Assembly (NCBI GenBank): GCA_021846505.1
Contig: JAJZWV010000012.1
Location: 1 to 64,000, forward strand
Direction of reading: 5' to 3'
Length of the DNA stretch: 64,000 bases
Source of the DNA: Bacillota bacterium
Lineage (GTDB): Bacteria; Bacillota; Sulfobacillia; Sulfobacillales; JAIMBI01
Positions within the stretch are counted from its first letter, which is position 1, and every line of letters starts with the position of its first letter. Positions 24,434 to 33,138 of the stretch are shown piece after piece. Below the pieces are notes generated by a model. It ran no database searches and was not told where the DNA came from. It was given only the letters and a program-made list of their open reading frames with translations. The position numbers and the translations under genes were made by a program.

Positions 24434-25834
24434 GTGGCCGAGTCATTTGATTTAGTGGTGTTGGGTGGCGGCCTGGGCGGCTATGTCGCCGCGATTCGGG
24501 CGGCGCAGCTGGGCATGAAAACCGCACTGGTGGAGCGCGACAAAGTGGGGGGCACGTGCCTGCACCGGGGCTGCATCCCCACCAAGGCGCTGCTTCACAC
24601 CGCCGACGTGGTGCACCAGCTGCACGAGGTGGGCGAGCTGGGCATCAAGCTGAAGAAAGAGGCCTTTTCCCTGGACTACCCGGCGGCTGTGCAGCGCAAG
24701 GACAAGATTGTGACGCAGCTGTGGCGCGGGGTTGAATTTCTCATGAAGAAAAACCACATCACGGTCTACAAGGGAGCCGGCCGCCTGGCCAGCGCCACCC
24801 AGGTGGTGGTGGACGGCGAAAAGGGGCAAGACACGCTGTCCGCCAAGGACGTGCTGGTGGCGGTGGGTTCAGAGCCGCGGCCGCTCCCGAACCTCCCCTT
24901 TGACGGCGAGCGGGTGCTGTCATCCGACCATGTGCTGGAGCGCACCAAGGTGCCGGCATCGGTGCTTATTGTCGGCGGGGGCGCCATTGGCGTCGAGTTT
25001 GCCTCGATGTACCGCGACTTCGGCAGCGAGGTCACGCTGGTGGAGATGCTGCCGCACATCCTGCCCCAAGATGACGCCGAGGTGGCGGCCGAGCTGACGA
25101 AGCTCTTGACCCGCCGGGGTGTCAAGATTTATGCGGGCGCGGCCGTGGACGGCATCCAGGTGGGAGCCCAGGGCGTGACCGCCCAGGTGAAGCCCAAGGA
25201 AGGGGAGGCCCAAGCGGTGGAAGCCGAGGTGCTGCTGGTGGCCATCGGCCGCCAGGCGGTGACGGCCGGGATCGGGCTGGAGACACTGGGGGTCAAGATG
25301 AACCGCGGCTTCATCGAGGTGGACGAGGCTTATCGAACCAGCGTGCCCCACGTGCTGGCCGCGGGCGACTGCATCGGCGGCTACCTGCTCGCGCACGTGG
25401 CGGCCCATGAAGGCATGATTGCCGTGGAGGCGCTCTCTGGAAACCACCCAGAAGGCTTGAACCCCAACCGCGTGCCGCGCGTCACGTACTGCCGGCCGGA
25501 AGTGGCCAGTGTGGGCGCTACCCAGGAGGAAGCCGAGGCGGCGGGCCACGCAGTCAAGACCGGCACGTTTCCCTTCAAGGCCAATGGCAAGGCGCTCATC
25601 CTCCAGGAGGGCGACGGCTTCGTGAAGCTCGTGGCTGATGCGAAGACCGACGCGCTGCTGGGGGCTCATATTATTGGCCCGCACGCGTCGGATCTCATCA
25701 ACGAGGTGGCGCTGGCCAAATTCCTGGAAGGCACCGCGTGGGAAATGGCGGAGAGCGTACACGCGCACCCCACGGTGTCGGAGACGCTGCACGAAGCGGC
25801 GCTGGTGGTGCAGGGACACGGCATCCACGTCTAG
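24434..25834 (+). CDS. lpdA: Dihydrolipoamide dehydrogenase (E3)
   Basis: This 466-residue FAD enzyme reoxidises dihydrolipoyl groups with NAD+. The FAD motif LVVLGGGLGGYVAAIRAAQL begins at residue 7. The redox-active disulfide is in GGTCLHRGCIPTKALLH near residue 42, the NAD-binding motif VLIVGGGAIGVEFASMYRDF is near residue 175, and the C-terminal active-site His-Glu pair is in VHAHPTVSETLHEAAL. The GTG at 24434 has AGGAGG seven bases upstream; an upstream reading from 24386 is not supported. It is the first gene of the E3-E1-alpha-E1-alpha-E1-beta-E2 cluster and may also reduce the lipoyl domain of the agmatinase fusion at 45.4 kb. Confidence 0.95.
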   Translation: MAESFDLVVLGGGLGGYVAAIRAAQLGMKTALVERDKVGGTCLHRGCIPTKALLHTADVVHQLHEVGELGIKLKKEAFSLDYPAAVQRKDKIVTQLWRGVEFLMKKNHITVYKGAGRLASATQVVVDGEKGQDTLSAKDVLVAVGSEPRPLPNLPFDGERVLSSDHVLERTKVPASVLIVGGGAIGVEFASMYRDFGSEVTLVEMLPHILPQDDAEVAAELTKLLTRRGVKIYAGAAVDGIQVGAQGVTAQVKPKEGEAQAVEAEVLLVAIGRQAVTAGIGLETLGVKMNRGFIEVDEAYRTSVPHVLAAGDCIGGYLLAHVAAHEGMIAVEALSGNHPEGLNPNRVPRVTYCRPEVASVGATQEEAEAAGHAVKTGTFPFKANGKALILQEGDGFVKLVADAKTDALLGAHIIGPHASDLINEVALAKFLEGTAWEMAESVHAHPTVSETLHEAALVVQGHGIHV

Positions 25835-25860
25835 ACACGTCGAGAAAGGACGGCGACAGC

Positions 25861-26868
25861 ATGGCCAAGGCCAAAGCCCCTGCCCAGCGCAAGCCGGCTC
25901 CCGGGCTCGGCACCGAGCGTCTCCGCGAGATGTACTACCACATGGTGATGGCCCGGGCGCTGGATGAGCGATGCTGGGTGCTGAATCGTGGGGGCCAGGC
26001 GCCGTTTGTGATTTCGGGCCAGGGCCACGAAGCGGCCCAGGTGGGCACCGCCATGGCCTTTGACTCGGCCAAAGACTTTCTCTGTCCCTACTACCGCGAC
26101 TTGGGCGTAGTGCTGGCGTTTGGGGTTACCCCGCGCGAGGTGATGTGCGGGCTCCTCGCCCGCGCCAACGACCCAAGCTCCGGAGGCCGCCAGATGCCGT
26201 CCCACTGGGGCCATGCCGGCCGGCGGGTTATCACCGGGTCGTCGCCGGTGGCCACGCAGATTTTGCATGCCGCGGGCGTGGCGCTGGCCGCGCAGGTCCG
26301 TGGGGAGGATACGGTGGCGGCGGCGTTTTTCGGCGAAGGATCGTCGAACCAGGGCGACTTTCACGAGGGACTCAATTTTGCCAGCGTCCACCGGCTGCCG
26401 GTCATCTTCATCTGCGAAAACAACGGCTATGCGATTTCGGTGCCGCTGTCCAAGCAGATGTCCATCTCCAGCGTGGCCGCCCGCGCAGCGGGCTACGGCA
26501 TTCCGGGGGTGGAAGTGGATGGGCTGGACCCCCTGGCGGTCTACCAGGCGACCGAAGAGGCGGTGGCCCGCGCCCGCCGCGGCGAGGGGCCCTCGCTCCT
26601 GGATCTCAAAGTGGTGCGGCTGACGTCGCACTCGAGCGACGACGACCAGCGGTCGTACCGACCAGCGGAGGATTTGGCCGCCGAGCGGCAGCGGGATCCC
26701 CTCCCGCGCTTCCGGTCTTGGATGGAGTCCCAGGGGGTATGGGATGCTCAGCAGGAACAGGACTTAGGCGCCCGCATCCAGCGCGAAGTGGATGACGCCA
26801 CGGAATTTGCGCTGGCGTCGCCGGTGCCGGACGCCAGCACCTTGCTCGATCACGTGTACGCGCCCTAG
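25861..26868 (+). CDS. 2-oxoacid dehydrogenase E1 alpha subunit, copy 1
   Basis: This 335-residue thiamine-diphosphate enzyme subunit belongs to the pyruvate/branched-chain/acetoin dehydrogenase E1-alpha family. The ThDP-Mg motif begins GEGSSNQGDFHEGLNFASV near residue 158 and ends at ENN. Conserved blocks YYRDLGVVLAFG, SSGGRQMPSHWG and the phosphorylation-loop counterpart LTSHSSDDDQRSYR are present. The last resembles branched-chain and generic E1-alpha rather than mitochondrial PDH. AAAGGA precedes the ATG. A close paralogue follows 23 bp downstream. The 2-oxoacid used is uncertain. Confidence 0.85.
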   Translation: MAKAKAPAQRKPAPGLGTERLREMYYHMVMARALDERCWVLNRGGQAPFVISGQGHEAAQVGTAMAFDSAKDFLCPYYRDLGVVLAFGVTPREVMCGLLARANDPSSGGRQMPSHWGHAGRRVITGSSPVATQILHAAGVALAAQVRGEDTVAAAFFGEGSSNQGDFHEGLNFASVHRLPVIFICENNGYAISVPLSKQMSISSVAARAAGYGIPGVEVDGLDPLAVYQATEEAVARARRGEGPSLLDLKVVRLTSHSSDDDQRSYRPAEDLAAERQRDPLPRFRSWMESQGVWDAQQEQDLGARIQREVDDATEFALASPVPDASTLLDHVYAP

Positions 26869-26891
26869 CGGCGCTGGAAGGAGCAACGATC

Positions 26892-27875
26892 GTGCCAGAA
26901 GGACTCACGGCCGAGATTTTGACTGATATGTACTATCACATGGTGCTGGCGCGTGTGCTGGACGACCGCATGTGGGTGATGAACCGATTGGGGCGAGCGC
27001 CGGTGGTGTACTCGTCCAATGGCCACGAGGCCACGCAGGTGGCCAGCGCCTTTGCACTGGACCGCGGCCGCGACTGGGTAGTGCCCTACTACCGAGACTT
27101 GGCCCTAGTGCTGGCCATGGGCATGAGCCCCCGGGATGTGTTTCTCCACCTGATGGGCCGGGCTAGCGATCCCAACTCCGGCGGGCGCCAGATGCCGGCT
27201 CACTGGGGCTCGGTCGACTTAAAAATCCTCACCACCGGCTCGGTGGTGACCACCCAGATGATGCACGCGGCGGGCATTGCCCTGGCGGCCAAGCTGAAGC
27301 ATGAGCCCACCGTGGCGATGGCCACGTTCGGGGAAGGGTCCACGTCGCAAGGGGACTTTCACGAGGCGCTGAACTTTGCCTCGGTCATGAAAGTGCCGGC
27401 TATCTTTCTCAACGAAAACAACGGCTACGCGATTTCGGTGCCGTCCCGAAAGCAGATGGCGGTCCCCGATGTGGCGGCGCGAGCCCAGGGCTACGGCATG
27501 CCGGGCGTGGTGGTGGACGGCAACGACCCCATCAAAGTGTACGAGGCCGTGAAGGCCGCGGCCGACAGGGCGCGCGCGGGCGAGGGCCCGACGCTGATTG
27601 AGGCGAAAACCTATCGGTTTGTGCCGCACTCCAGCGACGACGACGACCGGGCTTACCGGTCCCGCGAAGAAGTCGCGGAAGCCAAGAAGCATGACCCGCT
27701 GGCGGTCTTTGAGCGGCAGCTGCGTGAGCAGGGGCTCTTAGATGACGCCCAGCACAAGCAGATTCACGATCGGGCCAAGGCGGCGGTGGATGACGCCACC
27801 GAGTTTGCGGATGCCGCCGCGGACCCGGATCCCAGCACGCTGGGTCGGCACGTGTATCACGAAGCGGCAGTCTAG
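26892..27875 (+). CDS. 2-oxoacid dehydrogenase E1 alpha subunit, copy 2
   Basis: This 327-residue protein is similar to the preceding gene throughout: YYHMVLARVLDDRMWVMNRL against YYHMVMARALDERCWVLNRG, and NSGGRQMPAHWGS against SSGGRQMPSHWGH. The ThDP motif begins GEGSTSQGDFHEALNFASV. All cofactor residues appear intact in both copies, so this is a tandem paralogue, not an obvious pseudogene. Divergence is considerable, roughly half the residues by eye, so the duplication is old. It starts at a GTG with AAGGAG upstream. The copies may pair with the single E1-beta to give different substrate ranges. Confidence 0.85.
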   Translation: MPEGLTAEILTDMYYHMVLARVLDDRMWVMNRLGRAPVVYSSNGHEATQVASAFALDRGRDWVVPYYRDLALVLAMGMSPRDVFLHLMGRASDPNSGGRQMPAHWGSVDLKILTTGSVVTTQMMHAAGIALAAKLKHEPTVAMATFGEGSTSQGDFHEALNFASVMKVPAIFLNENNGYAISVPSRKQMAVPDVAARAQGYGMPGVVVDGNDPIKVYEAVKAAADRARAGEGPTLIEAKTYRFVPHSSDDDDRAYRSREEVAEAKKHDPLAVFERQLREQGLLDDAQHKQIHDRAKAAVDDATEFADAAADPDPSTLGRHVYHEAAV

Positions 27876-27902
27876 TCGGGATCTGAAGCGGGAGGCAAAG
27901 CA

Positions 27903-28883
27903 GTGGCGATGACGTATTTGGAGGCGGTCCGCGAAACCTTGCGGCAGGAGATGCGGCGAGATTCCCGCATTATCATCTACGGCGAGGACGTGGGCGTGCG
28001 GGGCGGCGTGTTTCGCGCCACCGAAGGCTTGCAGGCAGAGTTTGGCGAGGATCGCGTGATGGACTCGCCGCTGGCCGAGTCGGCCATTGTGGGCACCGCC
28101 ATTGGCGCGGCCATCAATGGGCTAAGGCCGGTGCCCGAGATCCAGTTTGCCGATTTTATCTTCCCGGCGGTCAACCAGATCATTCAGGAGGCCGCGCGCA
28201 TCCGGTATCGATCCAACGGCACCTTTGGCGTGCCGCTGGTGATTCGCGCGCCCTACGGCGGAGGAATTCATGGGGCGCTGTACCACTCGCAGAGCATTGA
28301 GGCATTCTTTGCCCATGTGCCCGGGCTGAAAGTGGTGATGCCCGCCACCCCGTACGACGTGAAGGGCCTCTTGGCGTCATCGATTGAGGACGAGGACCCC
28401 GTATTGTTTTTGGAACATAAGGGGGCATACCGGTCCATTCGCGGCGAGGTGCCGGACGAGCGCTACTTGATTCCGCTGGGGGAGGCGGACGTGAAGCGCA
28501 CCGGCACCGATGTGTCCATCATCTCGTGGGGCATGACCGTGAACTCTTCGCTAAAGGCAGCGGAGGCGCTGGCGAAGCAAAACATCTCCGTCGAGGTGCT
28601 GGACCTCCGCACCATTCGACCGCTGGATACCGAGGCCATCCTCGCGACCGCCAAAAAGACGGGCAAGGTGCTGGTGGTGCACGAAGACAACCTCACCGGC
28701 GGCTTTGGCGGTGAGGTGAGCGCCCTGATTGCAGAGCATGCGCTGTTTGACCTGGATGCGCCGATCCGCCGCCTGGCGGGGCCGGACGTCCCGGCGATGC
28801 CGTACGCGCCCAGCCTGGAGCACGCCTTTTTGGTGACGCCCGAGAAAATCGAGGCGGCAGCCAAAGAGCTGGCCTTGTTTTAG
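27903..28883 (+). CDS. 2-oxoacid dehydrogenase E1 beta subunit
   Basis: This 326-residue protein is the transketolase-type beta chain that pairs with E1-alpha in a heterotetramer. It has the ThDP-activating segment IIIYGEDVGVRGGVFRATEG, the loop PLAESAIVGTAIGAAINGLR with the activating Glu, the central APYGGGIHGALYHSQSIEAF, and the C-terminal LVVHEDNLTGGFGGEV. A GGGAGG site precedes the GTG at 27903; an ATG two codons on is the alternative. It is the only E1-beta in the window and must serve both E1-alpha copies if both are used. Confidence 0.92.
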   Translation: MAMTYLEAVRETLRQEMRRDSRIIIYGEDVGVRGGVFRATEGLQAEFGEDRVMDSPLAESAIVGTAIGAAINGLRPVPEIQFADFIFPAVNQIIQEAARIRYRSNGTFGVPLVIRAPYGGGIHGALYHSQSIEAFFAHVPGLKVVMPATPYDVKGLLASSIEDEDPVLFLEHKGAYRSIRGEVPDERYLIPLGEADVKRTGTDVSIISWGMTVNSSLKAAEALAKQNISVEVLDLRTIRPLDTEAILATAKKTGKVLVVHEDNLTGGFGGEVSALIAEHALFDLDAPIRRLAGPDVPAMPYAPSLEHAFLVTPEKIEAAAKELALF

Positions 28884-28917
28884 CGAGCGACCCGAATCCT
28901 GCACCGTTTCGCTGTGC

Positions 28918-28964
28918 GCGCGGGCAAGTCAGTCGAGCAGAGTCGAAAGAGTCGAGGAGGCACT
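28918..28964 (+). repeat. Short AGTCGA repeats in the leader of the E2 gene
   Basis: The 47 bases before the E2 start contain four near-copies of AGTCGA spaced a few bases apart, ending in GAGGAGG. A similar AGTCCA run stands before the lipoyl-agmatinase gene at 45396-45433. The arrangement may be a by-product of the GAGG-rich leader or a remnant of shared ancestry. Confidence 0.3.
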
Positions 28965-30251
28965 ATGGCGGAGCAAGTGTTGATGCCCCAGCTGGGCGAA
29001 AGCGTCACCGAGGGGACCATCGGCCAATGGCTGAAGCACCCCGGCGACCACGTGGACAAGTATGAATCGCTCTTAGAGGTGCTGACCGACAAGGTCAATG
29101 CTGAGGTGCCGGCGCCGGTCGCCGGCACGGTTGTGAAGCTGCTGGTGGAAGAGGGCGCCACCGTGCCGATTGGCACGCCCATCTGCGAGCTGGACACCGG
29201 GTCCGGCGAGAGTGCCGCCCCAGCACCCGCCGCAGAGCCTTCCGCGGCGGAAGCGGCTCCGGCAGCGCCGCCCTCCGCAGCCAGCGCGGCGGTGTCCGCT
29301 GCGGCCAAGGCCGCCCCGGCCCGCGAGGGCACCCGCTACTCGCCGGCCGTGCGCCGGCTGGCGGCCGAGCACCAAGTCGACCCCGCGGCCGTCACGGGCA
29401 CCGGCGCGGGCGGGCGCGTGACGCGCGGCGACGTTCTGAAGTTTGCGGAGGCGGGGGCCAAGGCGCCCGCAGCCGCTCCGGCGCGGGGCGCCGAGGCGTC
29501 CGCTCCTGCTCCCGCGGCGATGGCGGCGGGTGCGCCGGCCCATATCGAGGACGGCGACACGCTGGAGCCGGTGAGCCAGGTGCGCCGCGTGATTGCCGAG
29601 CGCATGGTGCGCTCCAAGCAGACCGTGCCGCATGCCTGGCTGATGGTGGAGGCCGACGTGACCGGGCTGGTGGCGCTCCGGGCGCGGCACAAAGACGTGT
29701 TCCGCGAGCGCCACGGCGTGCCGCTCACCTATCTGCCCTTCATGATGCGGGCTGTGGTGCGCGCCTTGCAGGCGGTCCCTATCATGAACGCCCAGTGGAG
29801 CGGAGACCAAATTGTCATGAAGCGCCGGGTGAACGTCGGCATCGCGGCGGCTACGGCGCGCGGCTTGGTGGTGCCGGTGGTGCATGACGCGGATGAGAAA
29901 AACGTGGTGGGGCTGGCTAAGGCGACCCAGGACCTGACCCAGCGCGCCCGGAGCGGCCGCCTGAAGCTGGAGGACCTCTCCGGCGGCACCTTCACGGTGG
30001 ACAACACCGGGGCGGTGGGCACGGTGCTGACCTATCCCATCATCAATGCCCCGGAAGTGGGCATCGTCACGATGGAGTCCATCGTCAAGCGGCCCCGCGT
30101 CATGCCGGGCGACGCGATTGCGGTGCGGTCGATGGTGAACCTGTGCCTGAGCTTTGACCACCGCGTGGTGGACGGTGCCGAGGCGGCGCTGTTTGTGAAC
30201 ACCGTGAAGACCGAGCTGGAGGCGCTGACACGGGAGAGCCCCATCGACTAG
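28965..30251 (+). CDS. Dihydrolipoamide acyltransferase (E2)
   Basis: This 428-residue protein has three domains. The lipoyl domain occupies residues 1-78, with lipoyl-lysine K43 in LEVLTDKVNAEVPAP. An Ala/Pro-rich linker leads to a peripheral-subunit-binding domain (YSPAVRRLAAEHQVDPAAV, then GTGAGGRVTRGDVL), and a second linker leads to the catalytic acyltransferase domain from about residue 195. The active site is LSFDHRVVDGAEAALF near residue 393, with the catalytic His and Asp. Sequence style is closest to branched-chain/generic E2. GAGGAGG precedes the ATG. lipA and lipB follow directly and would attach lipoate to K43. Confidence 0.92.
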   Translation: MAEQVLMPQLGESVTEGTIGQWLKHPGDHVDKYESLLEVLTDKVNAEVPAPVAGTVVKLLVEEGATVPIGTPICELDTGSGESAAPAPAAEPSAAEAAPAAPPSAASAAVSAAAKAAPAREGTRYSPAVRRLAAEHQVDPAAVTGTGAGGRVTRGDVLKFAEAGAKAPAAAPARGAEASAPAPAAMAAGAPAHIEDGDTLEPVSQVRRVIAERMVRSKQTVPHAWLMVEADVTGLVALRARHKDVFRERHGVPLTYLPFMMRAVVRALQAVPIMNAQWSGDQIVMKRRVNVGIAAATARGLVVPVVHDADEKNVVGLAKATQDLTQRARSGRLKLEDLSGGTFTVDNTGAVGTVLTYPIINAPEVGIVTMESIVKRPRVMPGDAIAVRSMVNLCLSFDHRVVDGAEAALFVNTVKTELEALTRESPID

Positions 30252-30305
30252 GAATCCTGCGCCAGGACGGCGGCTGAAGAGCCAGACCAAAGGAGGTGTC
30301 GACTA

Positions 30306-31310
30306 ATGGAGAGTCAGGGGAATCCAGCGGCGGTGCCGCTCGTCGAGGCTGCCAGTGTGGAGCCGTCAGAAGGGCCGGGGGGCACCCCGGCGGCCCTGCC
30401 GACGCATCCTTGGCACATCGACCGGCAGGCACAGCCCGCGCAGGCCAGGTTTCTGCCGCCGTGGCTCAAGGTTAAGCTGTCCAACGGCCCGCATTTTCTC
30501 GAGCTCAAAGAGCTCATGCGGACGGCGGAGCTGCACACGGTGTGCGAAGAGGCGCGCTGCCCCAATGTGTACGAGTGCTGGGAGCAGCGCACGGCCACCT
30601 TTCTCATTTTGGGCGACACCTGCACCCGCAGCTGCGGGTTTTGCGCCATCAAGACGGGCAAGCCCACCTGGTTTGACCAGGGCGAGCCCCAGCGCGTGGC
30701 TGACTCGGTCGTGCACATGGGCTTGAAGCACGTCGTCATTACGTCGGTAACGCGCGACGACTTAAGCGACGGCGGCGCCAGCATCTTTGCCCGCTGCGTC
30801 GAGGAGATTCGCCGCCGGCTGCCCACGTGCAATGTCGAGCTGCTCATCCCGGACCTGCTGGGCAACTGGGAGGCGCTGGCCCACATCGTAGCGGCGCGCC
30901 CCGACATCCTGAATCACAACACCGAATCGGTGCCGCGCATGTACAGCTGGGTGCGGCCCAAAGCAAACTTTCAGCGCAGCATGGAGCTTTTAGCCCGGGT
31001 CAAGCAGCAGGATCCGGCTATGGTGACCAAGTCCGGCATCATGGTGGGCCTCGGCGAAACCCACGAGGAAGTGCTGGACGTATTCCGCGCCATGAGGGAT
31101 CATCAGGTGGATGTTCTAACCGTGGGCCAATACATGCGGCCGGATCAGAAGCACCTGCCGGTCGAAAGATACTACACTCCAGAGGAATTTGCGGTGTTTG
31201 AGCAGGAGGCGCTGGCGATGGGATTCCGGCGTGTCGAGTCGGGGCCGCTGGTGCGGAGCTCGTATCACGCAGCAAGCCAAGTGCCCGAGCGCTTGGCGGC
31301 GGCGCGGTAG
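30306..31310 (+). CDS. lipA: Lipoyl synthase
   Basis: This 334-residue radical-SAM enzyme inserts two sulfur atoms into protein-bound octanoyl groups. The auxiliary cluster motif is CEEARCPNVYECW near residue 80, the radical-SAM motif is CTRSCGFCAIKTG near residue 107, and the C-terminal serine ligand motif RSSYHA is near residue 318. The N-terminus carries an unusually long, Pro/Ala/Glu-rich extension of about 40 residues. The ATG has a perfect AAAGGAGGTG site. Placement directly after E2 and before lipB makes a lipoylation unit for the dehydrogenase and, by inference, for the lipoyl-agmatinase. Confidence 0.95.
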   Translation: MESQGNPAAVPLVEAASVEPSEGPGGTPAALPTHPWHIDRQAQPAQARFLPPWLKVKLSNGPHFLELKELMRTAELHTVCEEARCPNVYECWEQRTATFLILGDTCTRSCGFCAIKTGKPTWFDQGEPQRVADSVVHMGLKHVVITSVTRDDLSDGGASIFARCVEEIRRRLPTCNVELLIPDLLGNWEALAHIVAARPDILNHNTESVPRMYSWVRPKANFQRSMELLARVKQQDPAMVTKSGIMVGLGETHEEVLDVFRAMRDHQVDVLTVGQYMRPDQKHLPVERYYTPEEFAVFEQEALAMGFRRVESGPLVRSSYHAASQVPERLAAAR

Positions 31311-31311
31311 C

Positions 31312-32043
31312 GTGGGCGCTCGCGAAGCTCGTCGGCCGGCCCGGGTCATTGACCTGGGCCGGATGGAGTATGGGGCGGCGCTCCGCTGGCAGCAGCAGGT
31401 GCATGAGGCGGTGCGCGAAGGGGCGTGGCCCGACACGCTGCTGCTGGTGGAGCACGACCCCGTGTTTACGGTGGGGCGCCACGCGCGCGGCTCTCACGCG
31501 AACGTGCTGTGGTCTGATGCCGAGCGCGAGCGCCAAGGGGTCGCCCTCTTTGATGTCGACCGCGGCGGAGATGCCACGTATCACGGGCCGGGGCAGCAGG
31601 TGGGCTATCCCATTTTGCATCTGGACCGGCACGGGCACGATCTCCTGGTATACCTGCGAAACTTGGAGCAGGCGTTTATCAACTTGCTGGCCAGCGAGGG
31701 TGTGCCCGCCCGCCGCATCCCACCCCACACCGGCGTGTGGGTTCAGGAGGACAAGGTGGTAGCGATAGGGGTCAAAGCGTCGCAGCGGGTGACGTCGCAT
31801 GGCTTTGCCTTCAACGTGGACCCCAATCTTTCGCACTTTCACGGCATCATCCCGTGTGGCATTCAGGACAAGGGCGTCACCTCGCTGGCACGCCTGACGG
31901 GGGGGCGCCCGACACTCGCCTCGGTGCGCCCGGCGGTGCTCGAGCATCTGGGCAGCGCGCTGGGGCTTCGATGGGAGTCAGTCGATCGAGCGGTGGCCGA
32001 GGCGAGCCTCGCGGCTCTCACGCTGGCGGGCACGGCCCCGTGA
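31312..32043 (+). CDS. lipB: Octanoyl-ACP:protein octanoyltransferase
   Basis: This 243-residue enzyme moves octanoate from acyl carrier protein to lipoyl domains. The conserved blocks are LLVEHDPVFTVGRHA, RGGDATYHGPGQQVGYPILH, the catalytic-lysine segment VVAIGVKASQRVTSHGFAFN and the catalytic-cysteine segment FHGIIPCGIQDKGVTSL. Residues for the Lys/Cys dyad are present. It starts at a GTG one base after the lipA stop (31312), and its TGA overlaps the GTG of the next small gene. Weak ribosome binding suggests coupling to lipA. Confidence 0.93.
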   Translation: MGAREARRPARVIDLGRMEYGAALRWQQQVHEAVREGAWPDTLLLVEHDPVFTVGRHARGSHANVLWSDAERERQGVALFDVDRGGDATYHGPGQQVGYPILHLDRHGHDLLVYLRNLEQAFINLLASEGVPARRIPPHTGVWVQEDKVVAIGVKASQRVTSHGFAFNVDPNLSHFHGIIPCGIQDKGVTSLARLTGGRPTLASVRPAVLEHLGSALGLRWESVDRAVAEASLAALTLAGTAP

Positions 32044-32246
32044 GCCGCCATCGGCGGGGTGCCCCCGCCGCCGGCCGCACGCGCGGTGCTCCGGCTCGGC
32101 CCCGGGATTCAGACGACCCGTACTACGCCATGCTGCTGGAGTGGCTGGCCGCGGAGGCCGAGGAGCCGGCGGGCGCCGAGCCGAATGCGGCCGGGATGCC
32201 AGAGGCTTTAGTGCGCTCCGAGCGGCGCGAGGGGGGCAGCCCATGA
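32040..32246 (+). CDS. Small hypothetical protein coupled to lipB
   Basis: This 68-residue reading frame has its GTG overlapping the lipB stop (GTGA) and its TGA overlapping the next ATG (ATGA), the same coupled pattern used by neighbouring genes. The N-terminal half is Arg/Ala/Gly-rich, followed by DDPYYAMLLEWLAAEAEEPA, an acidic amphipathic helix. I do not recognise a family. It could be a real small protein or simply the frame that bridges lipB and phzF; the double coupling favours translation. Confidence 0.45.
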   Translation: MSRHRRGAPAAGRTRGAPARPRDSDDPYYAMLLEWLAAEAEEPAGAEPNAAGMPEALVRSERREGGSP

Positions 32247-33094
32247 CCCGGCTGATGCAGGTGGATGTGTTCAGCGGCCGGCCGCTGGGAGGCAATCCCC
32301 TGGCGGTGTTTGTGGATCCGCCCGAGCTGCCCGCCTCCGCCTATCAGGCCTGGGCCCGCGAGATGAATTTGTCCGAAACCATTTTCGTGTGGCCGGAGTC
32401 GGCCGATCAGTACCTGGCGCGCATCTTCACGCCGGCTCAGGAGCTTGGGTTTGCGGGGCACCCCACGCTGGGGGCCGCCTGGGTGCTTCGCGAGCTGGGG
32501 GCCCTGTCCGGCCCGGCGGCCACCCAAATCACCGCAGCCGGCCCCGCGCGGGTGCATTTCGACCAAACCGGCACGGTGTGGTTTGAGCCGCCGGCGCGCG
32601 AGCTGGGTGATTTGCTGGACGCGGCCGCCGTGGGCGCGGCGCTGGGGATCCCCACCTTGTGGATGGTGCCGGGCTTGCCTCCGCAGGCGGCGTCGGTGGG
32701 CGTGGGGCATTTGACCGTTCAGCTGGAGCCCGGACATGTGGCAAACCTGGCGCCGAATGTCGGGCGCGTCAAAGAGCTGCTGGAGCACCATGGCCTGACC
32801 GGCATGCTGGTGTGGTCCTTCTCAGGTGCGGGGCGGGTCCACGCGCGGGTATTTGCGCCCGCCGCCGGGGTGCCGGAGGACCCCGCCACCGGGAGTGCCG
32901 CCGCCGCGCTGGGGGTGGTGCTGACGCAGGCGGCCGGGGTGACAGAGCCCACCCGCTACACCATCAGCCAGGGGGCCGAGGTGGGGCGGCCGTCAGAGCT
33001 TCTGCTGGCCGTCAACCACACGGCGGCCCGCTCGATCGCGGTGGGAGGGCGGGTGGCGCCGGTGTTTTCCGCCGAGGTAGACCTGAATCCGTAG
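32243..33094 (+). CDS. PhzF-family isomerase/epimerase-like protein
   Basis: This 283-residue protein has the diaminopimelate-epimerase-like fold of the PhzF family. The N-terminal block is QVDVFSGRPLGGNPLAVF, the catalytic Glu lies in MNLSETIFVW near residue 45, then GFAGHPTLGAAWVLREL, and the C-terminal signature EDPATGSAAAALGVVL is near residue 215. Most members have unknown substrates; PhzF itself isomerises a phenazine precursor, but no phenazine genes occur here. The ATG overlaps the preceding stop, and GGGGGG serves as ribosome binding site. Confidence 0.85.
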   Translation: MTRLMQVDVFSGRPLGGNPLAVFVDPPELPASAYQAWAREMNLSETIFVWPESADQYLARIFTPAQELGFAGHPTLGAAWVLRELGALSGPAATQITAAGPARVHFDQTGTVWFEPPARELGDLLDAAAVGAALGIPTLWMVPGLPPQAASVGVGHLTVQLEPGHVANLAPNVGRVKELLEHHGLTGMLVWSFSGAGRVHARVFAPAAGVPEDPATGSAAAALGVVLTQAAGVTEPTRYTISQGAEVGRPSELLLAVNHTAARSIAVGGRVAPVFSAEVDLNP

Positions 33095-33138
33095 CGAGCG
33101 GCTGGGATGAGAACGCCAAAATCCGGGAGGAATGTTGG

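Noticed and set aside
24178-24450. A 90-codon frame upstream of the dihydrolipoamide dehydrogenase gene
   Set aside because: It overlaps the true start region, has no ribosome binding site and no recognisable domain.
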